This document shows positions 56,608 through 64,000 of a stretch of DNA of 64,000 bases, piece by piece. Within the stretch, counting starts at the first letter, position 1; each line of letters opens with the position of its first letter. The DNA comes from JAFEDN01 sp963818985. GTDB taxonomy: Bacteria > Pseudomonadota > Gammaproteobacteria > Coxiellales > Coxiellaceae. The stretch lies in assembly GCA_963818985.1 (NCBI GenBank), contig CAWFUJ010000008.1, positions 1-64,000 on the forward strand, written 5' to 3'. The notes below the pieces were generated by a model. That model saw nothing but the letters and a program-made list of their open reading frames with translations. It was not told the origin of the DNA and did not search any database. Both the position numbers and the translations under genes were made by a program.

Positions 56608-57213
56608 ATGATTCAAAGGGCTGAAGAAATTAATCGATTTTGGCTTGGTCGTGTGGAAGAGACCATTATTCCTAGCGAACATCGGGCGCGTATCTGGTTT
56701 GGTGAAGATAAAGAAACCGATGCAGAAATTAAAAATCTATTTAGTGAAGACCTGCAAAGGGCAATTGATAATGAATATGATTATTGGATGGAAACTCCGC
56801 GCGGTCAATTATCTTTAATTTTATTATTGGATCAATTTTCACGCCATGTTTTTCGCGATACCCCACAGGCATTTGCACAGGATAAGAAAGCGCTACAGGT
56901 TTGTGTTCAAGGCATGAGCGTTGAAGCGGATCATTCCCTTAGCTTAATTGAACGAGTTTTTTATTATTTTCCTTTATTACATTCGGAAAACGTCCAACTT
57001 CAAGAGCAAGCCGTGTTATCTTATCAGATATTAGCTGAATTGGCCTTTTCTGAAACACGGGTGATTTATGAAAGCTTTTTACGTTTTGCCAATCATCATT
57101 ACAGCATCATTCAACGGTTTGGACGGTTTCCACAGCGTAATCGGGTGCTAAACCGTCAATCGACCGAAGAAGAATTAATCTATTTAAGAGAAATTGAAGC
57201 TTCCATGGAGTAA
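56608..57213 (+). CDS. DUF924 family protein
   Basis: 201 residues: EINRFWLGRVEETIIPSEHR, WFGEDKETDAEI, LSLILLLDQFSRHVFRDTPQ and the family-defining RFGRFPQRNRVLNRQSTEEE. DUF924 proteins are helical, TPR-like and widespread in proteobacteria; the function is unknown. It lies five bases before the DUF1820 gene and probably starts the DUF1820-nagZ-hpt operon. Confidence 0.85.
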   Translation: MIQRAEEINRFWLGRVEETIIPSEHRARIWFGEDKETDAEIKNLFSEDLQRAIDNEYDYWMETPRGQLSLILLLDQFSRHVFRDTPQAFAQDKKALQVCVQGMSVEADHSLSLIERVFYYFPLLHSENVQLQEQAVLSYQILAELAFSETRVIYESFLRFANHHYSIIQRFGRFPQRNRVLNRQSTEEELIYLREIEASME

Positions 57214-57218
57214 TCACT

Positions 57219-57533
57219 ATGACCAATCCCGTTGAACGGCCCATTTATCGAATCTTCTTTTCTCAACAAGACGAAGTAAAAGTCATCTATGCGCAATATA
57301 TTTCTGAAGAAACCTTGGTGGGATTTATCGAAGCGGATACATTATTGGATTATGATCCGTCAACCGCCATTGTCGACTGCTCTGAAGTGCGCCGCTGTTA
57401 TATTCCTTTGCATACCATCTTGCGTATCGATGAAGTTCAGCCACAAGCGTCAGTGAACAAAACCGAGAAAATTGCCGATAACGTCAGCCATCTCCCGCAT
57501 GCTTATAAAAAATCGACCTCGAGACGTGAATGA
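57219..57533 (+). CDS. DUF1820 family protein
   Basis: 104 residues beginning MTNPVERPIYRIFFSQQDEV then KVIYAQYISEE, with FIEADTLLDYDP and CYIPLHTILRIDEV: the small conserved gammaproteobacterial DUF1820 family of unknown role. The nagZ ATG overlaps its stop by four bases (ATGA). Confidence 0.82.
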   Translation: MTNPVERPIYRIFFSQQDEVKVIYAQYISEETLVGFIEADTLLDYDPSTAIVDCSEVRRCYIPLHTILRIDEVQPQASVNKTEKIADNVSHLPHAYKKSTSRRE

Positions 57534-58477
57534 GTATTTTGATCGATTTAGAGGGAACTCTGCTCAGTGCTGAAGAAAGCGAATTATTGAAGCATCCAGT
57601 TTGTTCCGGAGTGGTATTATTTTCCCGCAATTACTACGATCGATCACGGTTGCGTCATCTGACTGACTCAATTCGACGGGTGAATCCCAAGGCTTTAATA
57701 GCAGTCGATCAAGAGGGCGGTCGTGTTCAGCGTTTTCACGATGGATTCACGGTTTTACCGCCGATGTCGCATTGGGGTCAATTTTATCAAAGCGACCCTC
57801 AAGCTTGCCTCCACCAATTATCCTTAAATTTACATACCATGGCTACCGAGTTGCAGCAAGTGGGCGTTAACTTGAATTTAATTCCCGTATTGGATATCAA
57901 TCATGGCAAAAGTAAGATTATTGGTGAACGTAGCCTCCATCACGATCCCAAGATCGTCACTGAATTAGCTCATTTGATTATCAATGAGCTCCATCGCTAT
58001 CATTTCCCGGCGGTGGGTAAACATTTTCCTGGGCATGGGGCAGTTGTCGCTGATTCCCATCAAACATTACCCATTGATGATCGCGATTGGACTACGATAT
58101 GGAATAAAGATTTAATGCCCTTTGTTGCATTAACGTCTCAATTAGATGCCGTAATGCCCGCACATATTATTTTTTCGGCTATGGATAATAAGCCGGCCAG
58201 CTTTTCTCCATTTTGGCTGCAGGAAGTTTTGCGTGGCAAGTTAGGCTTTAAAGGCTTGGTGATGAGTGATGATTTAACCATGAATGCCGCAGCCTCCCGA
58301 GGCGATTATCGAGAGCGGGCTGTTGAAGCTTTTTTGGCAGGTTGTGACTTACTATTAATTTGTAATAATCGATCCGGCGCCATTGCCGCTTTAGATACCT
58401 TGTTGAATTATGATCGCAAGCAATCTATGCAGCGAATAGCTGCCTTCAACAAAAATAATGGAATAAATATGCTATGA
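57530..58477 (+). CDS. nagZ: Beta-N-acetylhexosaminidase
   Basis: Removes GlcNAc from anhydromuropeptides in peptidoglycan recycling, cytosolic. 315 residues, glycoside hydrolase family 3: VDQEGGRVQRF, NLNLIPVLDIN, AVGKHFPGHGAVVADSHQTL with the catalytic His loop, and the nucleophile Asp in GLVMSDDLTMNAA. Overlaps the genes on both sides by four bases (ATGA), so it is tightly coupled. Confidence 0.94.
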   Translation: MSILIDLEGTLLSAEESELLKHPVCSGVVLFSRNYYDRSRLRHLTDSIRRVNPKALIAVDQEGGRVQRFHDGFTVLPPMSHWGQFYQSDPQACLHQLSLNLHTMATELQQVGVNLNLIPVLDINHGKSKIIGERSLHHDPKIVTELAHLIINELHRYHFPAVGKHFPGHGAVVADSHQTLPIDDRDWTTIWNKDLMPFVALTSQLDAVMPAHIIFSAMDNKPASFSPFWLQEVLRGKLGFKGLVMSDDLTMNAAASRGDYRERAVEAFLAGCDLLLICNNRSGAIAALDTLLNYDRKQSMQRIAAFNKNNGINML

Positions 58478-59073
58478 TCAAAGATAATTGTTGTGAGGAG
58501 AGCTCCTTGATTATTAATTTGCCAAAACATATCCATGAAGTGTATGCCAAGGCAACTTGTCTACATACTAAGCAACAGGTGGAGAAGGCGTTCGACTATT
58601 TGGCGGCGACAATCAGCGATCGCTTAGCGGATTCCAATCCAATTTTCCTGTGTGTGGTGTTGGGTGGAATAATCCCACTCGGAAATTTATTACCTCGTTT
58701 AGATTTTCCTTTAGAAATTGATTATGTGCATGCCACTCGTTATCAAAATGATATCGTGGGCAAAAATTTAATCTGGAAGGCGCGCCCTAGTATTACCTTA
58801 AAAAATCGAACCGTGGTCGTGGTTGATGATGTATTAGACGGCGGAGTCACTCTAAAAAATATTCTTGATTTTTGTCATCAACAACAAGCTAAAGCAGTAT
58901 ATTCGGCAGTCTTAGTTGAAAAAACAGGGGCACGCTTACCCGAAGGTTTAATCCATGCTGATTTTACTGGGTTAAGTGTTGACAATCACTATGTTTTTGG
59001 CTATGGAATGGATTATAAGGGTTATTTGCGTAATGCTCCCGGCATTTACCAAGTAGCACCAGAGCACGAGTGA
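58474..59073 (+). CDS. hpt: Hypoxanthine-guanine phosphoribosyltransferase
   Basis: Salvages hypoxanthine/guanine to IMP/GMP with PRPP. The 199 residues have the type I PRTase PRPP motif RTVVVVDDVLDGGVTLKNIL and the flexible-loop TRYQND, plus DFTGLSVDNHYVFGYGMDY for base binding. It links to the guaBA branch elsewhere in the window. Confidence 0.92.
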   Translation: MIKDNCCEESSLIINLPKHIHEVYAKATCLHTKQQVEKAFDYLAATISDRLADSNPIFLCVVLGGIIPLGNLLPRLDFPLEIDYVHATRYQNDIVGKNLIWKARPSITLKNRTVVVVDDVLDGGVTLKNILDFCHQQQAKAVYSAVLVEKTGARLPEGLIHADFTGLSVDNHYVFGYGMDYKGYLRNAPGIYQVAPEHE

Positions 59074-59136
59074 CAGCATTTCTCGCCAGGGGCGGGAATT
59101 GCTGCACGATTGAAACTTTTATTATGGAGAATAACA

Positions 59137-59289
59137 ATGAAAAAATTTTTTTTGTTGGTCGGTTTGTTGCTCACCTTAACAGGTTGCTATACGGATCCAC
59201 CTGGGTGTGATTCGCGAATTGAAAATTGTGGCAGACCTTCAGACGGGATGAAACAAGAAATTTCCTCTGAATTAAATGGAATGCTCTAA
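59137..59289 (+). CDS. Small lipoprotein
   Basis: A 50-residue ORF, below usual size cutoffs. MKKFFLLVGLLLTLTGCYTD has a positively charged start, a hydrophobic core and the lipobox LTGC with Cys17 as the lipidation site. The mature part is about 34 residues with two more Cys (PPGCDSRIENCGRP). Ribosome-binding site GGAGA lies 7-11 bases upstream. Similar tiny lipoproteins (LptM-like) accompany biosynthetic genes, but this one is not close enough in sequence to name. Confidence 0.7.
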   Translation: MKKFFLLVGLLLTLTGCYTDPPGCDSRIENCGRPSDGMKQEISSELNGML

Positions 59290-59292
59290 TTG

Positions 59293-60282
59293 ATGAAGGG
59301 GATATCTGGCCCCACTTTAGTAGCGATTGCAGGGGCCAGAGAAATTTTGGGCGATGGAATATTAGTAACTCCCGCTTGGCAGTGTCATTCGCCATTACTC
59401 ATCGATATGTTAGGTGAAAAAACCCAGCTGTGGTTAAAATTGGAACTATGGCAATATGCAGGTAGTTTCAAGGCGCGCGCGGCTTTGTTGGCAATGAAGG
59501 CCATGACTCCTGAGCAGCGCCAACGCGGTGTGGTAGCTATAAGTGCTGGAAATCACGCAATTGCTGTTGCTTATGCTGCCAATCATCTGAAAATTCATGC
59601 CAAAGTATTAATGCCCAAGACTGCAAGTCCAATTCGCATTGCCAAATGTCATTATTTTGGCGCAGAAGTGCAACTGACTGAAAACATGCAAGAATTGTTT
59701 GAGCGAGTCGATAGCATTCAACAATCTGAAGGTCGAACTTTAATTCATCCGTTTAATGGTGAAAAAGTTGCTTTAGGAACCGGCACATTGGGGGTCGAAT
59801 TTTATCAGCAAACAGGTGAGTTAGATGCAATTATTGTCGGTATTGGCGGGGGCGGATTAATTGGTGGCCTGGCCAATGCCTACAAGCAATTATTGCCGGA
59901 TATTAAAATTTATGGCGTAGAGCCAGAAGGTGCGGCAGTCATGAGTTTGAGTCTAAAAGCGGGTAAACCTATGCCTTGGCCAAATCTAAATAGTATTGCC
60001 GATAGTTTATCAGCTCCAAAAACTGAACCTTATCCCTTTGAATTATGCCAACAGTTTGTCGATCAGGTTTTCATTGTTTCCGATCAGGAAATGGTGATGG
60101 CCATGCGGTTTTTATTTAATGAAATGAAGTTAGCCGTTGAGCCAGCTGCTGCCATTGGTATTGCCGCTTTATTCGGCCCTTTGCGTGAGCGTTTGGCGGG
60201 TCGGAAGGTGGGGGTCATTATCTCTGGTACCAATATTGATGAACACAAATATTGTCATTTATTAGATACCTGCCATGGGTAA
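59293..60282 (+). CDS. Threonine/serine dehydratase-like PLP enzyme
   Basis: 329 residues from ATG 59293 (MKGISGPTLVAIAGAREILG). Fold type II PLP enzyme: PLP-Lys in YAGSFKARAALLAM, substrate loop SAGNHAIAVAYAA, and phosphate-binding IVGIGGGGLIGGLA. There is no C-terminal ACT domain, as in catabolic TdcB-type dehydratases or serine racemases. Expected to deaminate threonine or serine to a 2-oxo acid. It overlaps thpR by eight bases. Confidence 0.85.
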   Translation: MKGISGPTLVAIAGAREILGDGILVTPAWQCHSPLLIDMLGEKTQLWLKLELWQYAGSFKARAALLAMKAMTPEQRQRGVVAISAGNHAIAVAYAANHLKIHAKVLMPKTASPIRIAKCHYFGAEVQLTENMQELFERVDSIQQSEGRTLIHPFNGEKVALGTGTLGVEFYQQTGELDAIIVGIGGGGLIGGLANAYKQLLPDIKIYGVEPEGAAVMSLSLKAGKPMPWPNLNSIADSLSAPKTEPYPFELCQQFVDQVFIVSDQEMVMAMRFLFNEMKLAVEPAAAIGIAALFGPLRERLAGRKVGVIISGTNIDEHKYCHLLDTCHG

Positions 60283-60820
60283 TGTTTTTCTAGGGTTACC
60301 GATTCCGACAGAGATCATTGAATCCTGTTTGATGACCATATTTAATAAATATCCACATTGGCAAACTCATGCATCTTTACACTGGACGCATTTAGGTCAT
60401 CATCACTTGACTTTGCATTTTTTTGGAGTGATTAATATTGAACTATTGTCGGTATTTATAAATGACCTGGATAATGACTTACATAATTTTAAAAAATTTT
60501 CTTTTAAAATTAAAAAATTAGACGTTTTTCCTAATGCGAATTCTAAAATTTTAGCAGCTTATGTGAGTTTATCTTCTCCATTGGCTCAATTTTATCAAAT
60601 ATTACAAAAGGCCGTATCAGATCACCAATTTCCCTGCGAACAACGTCCATACTTACCCCACATCACTTTATGTCGTGCTAAGCGCAGTGGGATCTTAACC
60701 ACGGAACCATTTTATTTAGACAATTGCACTGTTCCAGCCAAAGAATTAATTCTCTATCAAACTCAATCAACTCCAACCGGCAGCCAATACTTGCCTATTC
60801 ATAAATGGATATTGGGATAA
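60275..60820 (+). CDS. thpR: RNA 2',3'-cyclic phosphodiesterase
   Basis: 181 residues of the 2H phosphoesterase family (2'-5' RNA ligase family). The two catalytic motifs are HHLTLHFFG and LPHITLCRAK (H-x-T/S-x). It begins MGNVFLGLPIPTEIIES, and the end KWILG is typical. The role is in RNA end metabolism; the substrate is not certain. Confidence 0.88.
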   Translation: MGNVFLGLPIPTEIIESCLMTIFNKYPHWQTHASLHWTHLGHHHLTLHFFGVINIELLSVFINDLDNDLHNFKKFSFKIKKLDVFPNANSKILAAYVSLSSPLAQFYQILQKAVSDHQFPCEQRPYLPHITLCRAKRSGILTTEPFYLDNCTVPAKELILYQTQSTPTGSQYLPIHKWILG

Positions 60821-60864
60821 TTTTTTTATCTGGTTTTTTAGTACTTATCCCTTGAACCACCTCG

Positions 60865-61023
60865 TCAATATTTTCCGTCGCCAGGGATTCGCGGGTCAAT
60901 CGCAATGGCGGGGCCTGTCAGAGGAAGCCGATTTTCCGTGCGCGCGGAATACGCGCACCCGGAAAATTCGGCTTCCTCTGCCACCCGCCGACAAAGCTAG
61001 CGCCTGGCGACGGAAAATATTGA
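60865..61023. repeat. Hairpin repeat element, copy D (159 bp)
   Basis: The arms tcaatattttccgtcgccag and ctggcgacggaaaatattga are perfect complements, although three positions differ from the other copies. The inner hairpin gaggaagccgattttccg ... cggaaaattcggcttcctc is nearly identical to copy A. It lies between thpR and the ankyrin gene. Confidence 0.85.
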
Positions 61024-61114
61024 CTCTCCAAATACGCTATCTTTCGAAAGCCGTGTAGGTATCGGTTCTAATATCTACTGCTCAGCTATCTTACCTTTCT
61101 TCATATAATAAATC

Positions 61115-61147
61115 TTTAAGATTTCATTAATATATTCTATGTATAAT
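61115..61147 (+). promoter_or_regulatory. Possible PmrA-like box and -10 of the ankyrin gene
   Basis: TTTAAGATT-TC-ATTAATATA (61115-61134) resembles the Legionella/Coxiella PmrA direct repeat (cTTAATATT-N2-cTTAATATT). It is followed seven bases later by TATAAT (61142-61147). No -35 box is otherwise seen. Chance matches are likely in AT-rich DNA. Confidence 0.35.
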
Positions 61148-61192
61148 TTATACATAAAATTTAAAATAAAATATAATATTCAGGTAAAGGTA

Positions 61193-63355
61193 ATGAAATC
61201 AATAGTTCCCGCGCATTATGATTTAGATTTAAAGCTGGTTGAAAAAGATATAGTTAAATTTAACGGGCAAATCAACACTCGTATTAGTCAATTAGAGGAA
61301 AAAATAGCTGGCTGGATTAAATTATCTAAAGGAACATCTCCAGCAAAGAAAGAAATCCTTAAAGCTAAAATTGCTAAAGCGGAGCAATTGATTAAGTCAT
61401 TGAAAGAATTAGACAACCTGTTCGTCAAGTTAATGGAATCTATAAAATTAGTATGCGCACAGCAAGGGCAAGGGGGCAGTCAAGGTAATTTTACCAAAAC
61501 GCTTGAAGAGTTTGTCACCCACCTGAGCAAAATGGGCGCGTTTAGCATGGATAGTCAATTAAAGCCCTGCGATAAAACCACGGTATTTTGGTCAAAAATA
61601 ATAGAAAATTATGCTAAGACACTTTTAAGACCAGGAGAAAAAACTTTAGAAAGCACCTTAGCAGGATTTTTGCTTGATACAGTTGGGAAATTGGGATTTA
61701 TGGGTTGGTCAAATGATGTTAATTCTCCATTAAAAGCAGTTTGGGAAAGAATTTCAGTGCAGTTCGCTAAAGAGATTAAAGCTGGTTCTGAAGTAAAATC
61801 AATTGTATTCCCACAAATTGTGCCAGGAACTATTTTTGAAGCAAAAGAATCAATAGAACTCTTAGAAGATATTAAAAAAAGTAAAATTGAGAGCATCAAG
61901 TTATTTAAAGCTGCTTTTTTAAGTAATGGTAATAAATCAATTTTTTGTGTGGAAGGTCCGCTACCTACTGATTTGTCTAAATATAATGACAGTTATATTT
62001 TCGATGTAAAAGGTAAGGATGTCACTCTTTATTATGTAAAAAATGATCAATTACAGCCATTGAAGATTGAAATAGATAAGCAATCTGAGCAAAGTTTTAT
62101 TCAGCATGGTATTAAAGATTTTAGCCTGTTAATAAAAAATTTAGCACGGCAAGATAAAGCTCTTGAAAATGATTCTCCATCGTTAAAAATTAAAACAATG
62201 GTTGGAGCGAAAGCAGGCGATCCAATCTATTTGGTGAATCAAATTCCAACTGATATTGGGGTAAAATATAATAATTCTTTTTTTATTGTGAGAGATAGTT
62301 CAAAAGAATCCAATTCCGACCAGGGGCTTCAAATGTTTCTGGTAAAAGATGGAACATTAGTCAAACAGGCTATTAAAAATCCTTTACAATTTAATGAGCT
62401 ATTACTTGAGGTACAAGCCACTAAAAAAAATATTCAAGATAAAAAGCCTTCTCTTTACAAATTAATGCAAACATTAGTTTCCAAAAACCCAGGTCATGAA
62501 CGCTATTTTAGACTTGATATTCCCAAAAAACCGATTGAAATTAAAACCCATGAAGAGATGTCTCCTCATGTGAGGGGCATGTCTGGTGAAGAAGCAAAGC
62601 AACAAGGGAAATGGTATTTTCGTCAACAGGTAAAGAAGAGCTTTGATAAAGTTTTACCAGAACTTAAAAACCTTGGTATTTTTAACGCTGTCAGGGTGAA
62701 AAGTCCGGAGGCTGTTAAAGATTTGTTTAAAAACAATCCATTGCTGGATGTGAACGCAAGAAATAGCCAAGGCTGGACCCCGCTTTTAATCGCTATCGTA
62801 GAGGGTAATGCGGAGATGGTTAAAATGTTAATCTCGCTTGGCGCGAACGTTAATCAAGCCCTGAATTTTGGGTCTACGCCACTGATGCTAGCAGCAGAGA
62901 AAGGGTTTCCAGACATTGTAAAAATATTACTCTCGGCAAATGCCAACGTTCATGCTACTAATAAATCTAATAAAAGTGCCTTAGATCTTGCGGAAATTCA
63001 CAATCATGTGGAGATTCACCATATAATTAATCTTGTGGTTTCAGGTAAGGAAAAACAACCCTCAAAACAAGCTGATCAAGATATCAAACCTTCGGCAGAA
63101 TCTTCTTCGATGCTTGGATATTTAGGAAATATGGGGTATTCAGTACTTAAAACTGCGGGTAGTGTACTTGCGGGCACTTTATACACCGAAAAAGATGTTC
63201 AGGATAAGACAAATATTAAACAACTCAGTGACGATCATCAAGTGCTTGGCAAACACTCGGAAAATAGTCAAACCTTATTATCTGCCGGTTCCGCTATTCG
63301 CAAACGAACCAATAATCCAACTGGTGGAGAGCCAGCGATCATTTTAAAAAAATAA
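61193..63355 (+). CDS. Ankyrin-repeat protein, candidate effector
   Basis: ATG 61193 (MKSIVPAHYDLDLKLVEKDI) with AAAGG upstream gives 720 residues; the longer frame from 61139 adds unlikely residues. An N-terminal coiled-coil-like region (INTRISQLEEKIAGWIKLSK) comes first. A module occurs twice in the middle: SIFCVEGPLPTDLSKYNDSY and PIYLVNQIPTDIGVKYNNSF. Ankyrin repeats follow at about 520-625 (NARNSQGWTPLLIAIVEGNA and NFGSTPLMLAAEKGFPDIVK). A Lys/Ser-rich tail with a short hydrophobic stretch (YSVLKTAGSVLAGTLY) ends EPAIILKK. No signal peptide. Ankyrin proteins of this build are common type IV effectors in Legionellales; here that is inference. Confidence 0.75.
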   Translation: MKSIVPAHYDLDLKLVEKDIVKFNGQINTRISQLEEKIAGWIKLSKGTSPAKKEILKAKIAKAEQLIKSLKELDNLFVKLMESIKLVCAQQGQGGSQGNFTKTLEEFVTHLSKMGAFSMDSQLKPCDKTTVFWSKIIENYAKTLLRPGEKTLESTLAGFLLDTVGKLGFMGWSNDVNSPLKAVWERISVQFAKEIKAGSEVKSIVFPQIVPGTIFEAKESIELLEDIKKSKIESIKLFKAAFLSNGNKSIFCVEGPLPTDLSKYNDSYIFDVKGKDVTLYYVKNDQLQPLKIEIDKQSEQSFIQHGIKDFSLLIKNLARQDKALENDSPSLKIKTMVGAKAGDPIYLVNQIPTDIGVKYNNSFFIVRDSSKESNSDQGLQMFLVKDGTLVKQAIKNPLQFNELLLEVQATKKNIQDKKPSLYKLMQTLVSKNPGHERYFRLDIPKKPIEIKTHEEMSPHVRGMSGEEAKQQGKWYFRQQVKKSFDKVLPELKNLGIFNAVRVKSPEAVKDLFKNNPLLDVNARNSQGWTPLLIAIVEGNAEMVKMLISLGANVNQALNFGSTPLMLAAEKGFPDIVKILLSANANVHATNKSNKSALDLAEIHNHVEIHHIINLVVSGKEKQPSKQADQDIKPSAESSSMLGYLGNMGYSVLKTAGSVLAGTLYTEKDVQDKTNIKQLSDDHQVLGKHSENSQTLLSAGSAIRKRTNNPTGGEPAIILKK

Positions 63356-63373
63356 GCAAGTAATTCAATTCTA

Positions 63374-63442
63374 TGTCATCCCGGATTGTAAGAACCGCTA
63401 AGCTCACAAGCTCGCTAAGCGGCACTAAATTCCGGGATGACA
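63374..63442. repeat. REP-like palindrome between the ankyrin gene and bcp
   Basis: tgtcatcccgg at the left and ccgggatgaca at the right, with an inner inverted repeat (accgctaagct ... gctaagcggc). It covers the last nine codons and the stop of bcp. Confidence 0.7.
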
Positions 63443-63909
63443 GTGCTTTTTAAAGAATCAAGTACTTCAGCAACATGTCCTTCGACTGTCACCTTGCGCC
63501 ATTCTTGACGCAGAATGCCTTGAGGGTCGATCAAAAATGTACTGCGCTCTATGCCGCGTGCCGGTTTGCCATACATCACTTTAGGTTTGATCACTTCAAA
63601 CAATTGGCATAATTTTTCATCTTTATCACTGATTAAATGAAAAGGTAATTTTAATTGGTCAATAAATTTTTTATGGCTTTTTAAGCTATCTCTCGAGATA
63701 CCGTAGATTATTGCTCCATGCTTTTGAAATTCATTATAATTATTTCTGAAATCTTCGGATTCGCGAGTGCATCCTGAGGTATGGTCTTTTGGATAAAAAT
63801 AAAGAATAAGGAAATGGCCCTGACAATCTGTTAATTGATATCGATCACCATCCGTAGCGTCATATTTAAAATTAGGAACCGGTTTGCCAATACTGATATT
63901 CGCCATCAT
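63415..63909 (-). CDS. bcp: Thiol peroxidase, Bcp/PrxQ family
   Basis: Reduces peroxides in the cytosol. 164 residues from ATG 63909 (a GTG at 63912 and ATG at 63906 are alternatives). It has FLILYFYPKDHTSGCTRESE with the peroxidatic Cys. The resolving Cys usual five residues on (C-x4-C in E. coli Bcp) is absent (CTRES-E), so it should work as a 1-Cys type or resolve through another Cys. SRDSLKSHKKF, IERSTFLIDPQGILR and HVAEVLD are also family features. The final residues VIPEFSAA come from a REP palindrome. It is divergent from the probable dapA. Confidence 0.92.
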   Translation of the reverse strand: MMANISIGKPVPNFKYDATDGDRYQLTDCQGHFLILYFYPKDHTSGCTRESEDFRNNYNEFQKHGAIIYGISRDSLKSHKKFIDQLKLPFHLISDKDEKLCQLFEVIKPKVMYGKPARGIERSTFLIDPQGILRQEWRKVTVEGHVAEVLDSLKSTVIPEFSAA

Positions 63910-63977
63910 CACACCTTTATTGTTGCAAGATCACCCAAGACTAGCATAAAATTCAAGTTTGTCTAAGAGGGCTTTGT

Positions 63978-64000
63978 ATGTTTCACGGCAGTATCGTTGC
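63978..64000 (+). CDS. dapA: Start of probable dihydrodipicolinate synthase (partial)
   Basis: Only MFHGSIVA is inside the window, with AAGAGGGC eight bases upstream. This is the usual DapA beginning (MFTGSIVALVTPM), and bcp next to dapA is a common gammaproteobacterial arrangement. Too short for certainty. Confidence 0.5.

Noticed and set aside
1..64000. CRISPR array
   Set aside because: The repeats are dispersed palindromes, not evenly spaced short repeats with unique spacers, and no cas genes are present.
1..64000. tRNA or rRNA genes
   Set aside because: No cloverleaf with a T-loop (GGTTCGAATCC-like) or rRNA-like stretch was recognised by eye; a tRNAscan run would settle it.

Overview
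The window looks like the chromosome of an AT-rich gammaproteobacterium, most likely a host-associated member of the Legionellales (Legionella/Coxiella-like). The evidence is the rne/rluC-rpmF-plsX-fabHDG-acpP-fabF-mltG-tmk-holB-tatD gene order, a Mip-type FKBP, a short PutA, an argR/arginine-transporter pair, and several effector-like or adhesin-like genes (LRR/transglutaminase, ankyrin, giant barrel-plus-Ig proteins). The assignment is inferred from gene content; no rRNA or tRNA gene was recognised in the window.

Layout. 1-5470 (minus strand) is one very long decayed gene: leucine-rich repeats, then a transglutaminase-like CRHR domain, then unrecognised sequence, broken by many stops and frame changes and running off the left edge. 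5685-21617 is mostly housekeeping: guaB-guaA-tadA, ppa, putA, a broken MNT/HEPN toxin-antitoxin remnant, a Ubl-Mut7-C RNase-like protein, mip, purL, an orphan encapsulated-ferritin-like protein and kup. 21787-36000 is an accessory island: ppiB, an Rpn nuclease scrap, an intact DUF1778/GNAT toxin-antitoxin pair, a 1998-aa outer-membrane-barrel plus Ig-repeat protein, a deleted paralogue of it, a 462-aa unknown and a 1085-aa secreted Ig-repeat protein. Direct repeats show that the unit [repeat - TA - adhesin] was once tandemly duplicated. 36233-41347 is argR and an arginine-type ABC transporter, separated by an IS4-family element (9-bp target duplication) that carries a membrane-protein gene in place of the middle of its transposase.

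41393-54211 is the rne / rluC-rpmF-fatty-acid-tmk-holB-tatD cluster. Here rne, fabF and mltG carry one-base indels, mostly in short homopolymers, some of which compensate each other. 54316-63912 holds a eukaryote-type glutamine synthetase (GSII), an unknown membrane protein, DUF924, a DUF1820-nagZ-hpt operon, a small lipoprotein, a threonine-dehydratase-like enzyme, thpR, an ankyrin-repeat candidate effector and a bcp/PrxQ peroxiredoxin. The first codons of a probable dapA lie at the right edge.

Two repeat types punctuate the intergenic DNA. One is a 78-165 bp hairpin element (four copies) whose terminal arms covary. The other is short REP-like palindromes of the 'ccggcgaaagccgg' or 'gtcatcccg' kind, which supply the last codons of tatD and bcp. 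The recurring theme is genome erosion next to intact biosynthetic operons, with surface and effector-like genes being duplicated, deleted and moved.
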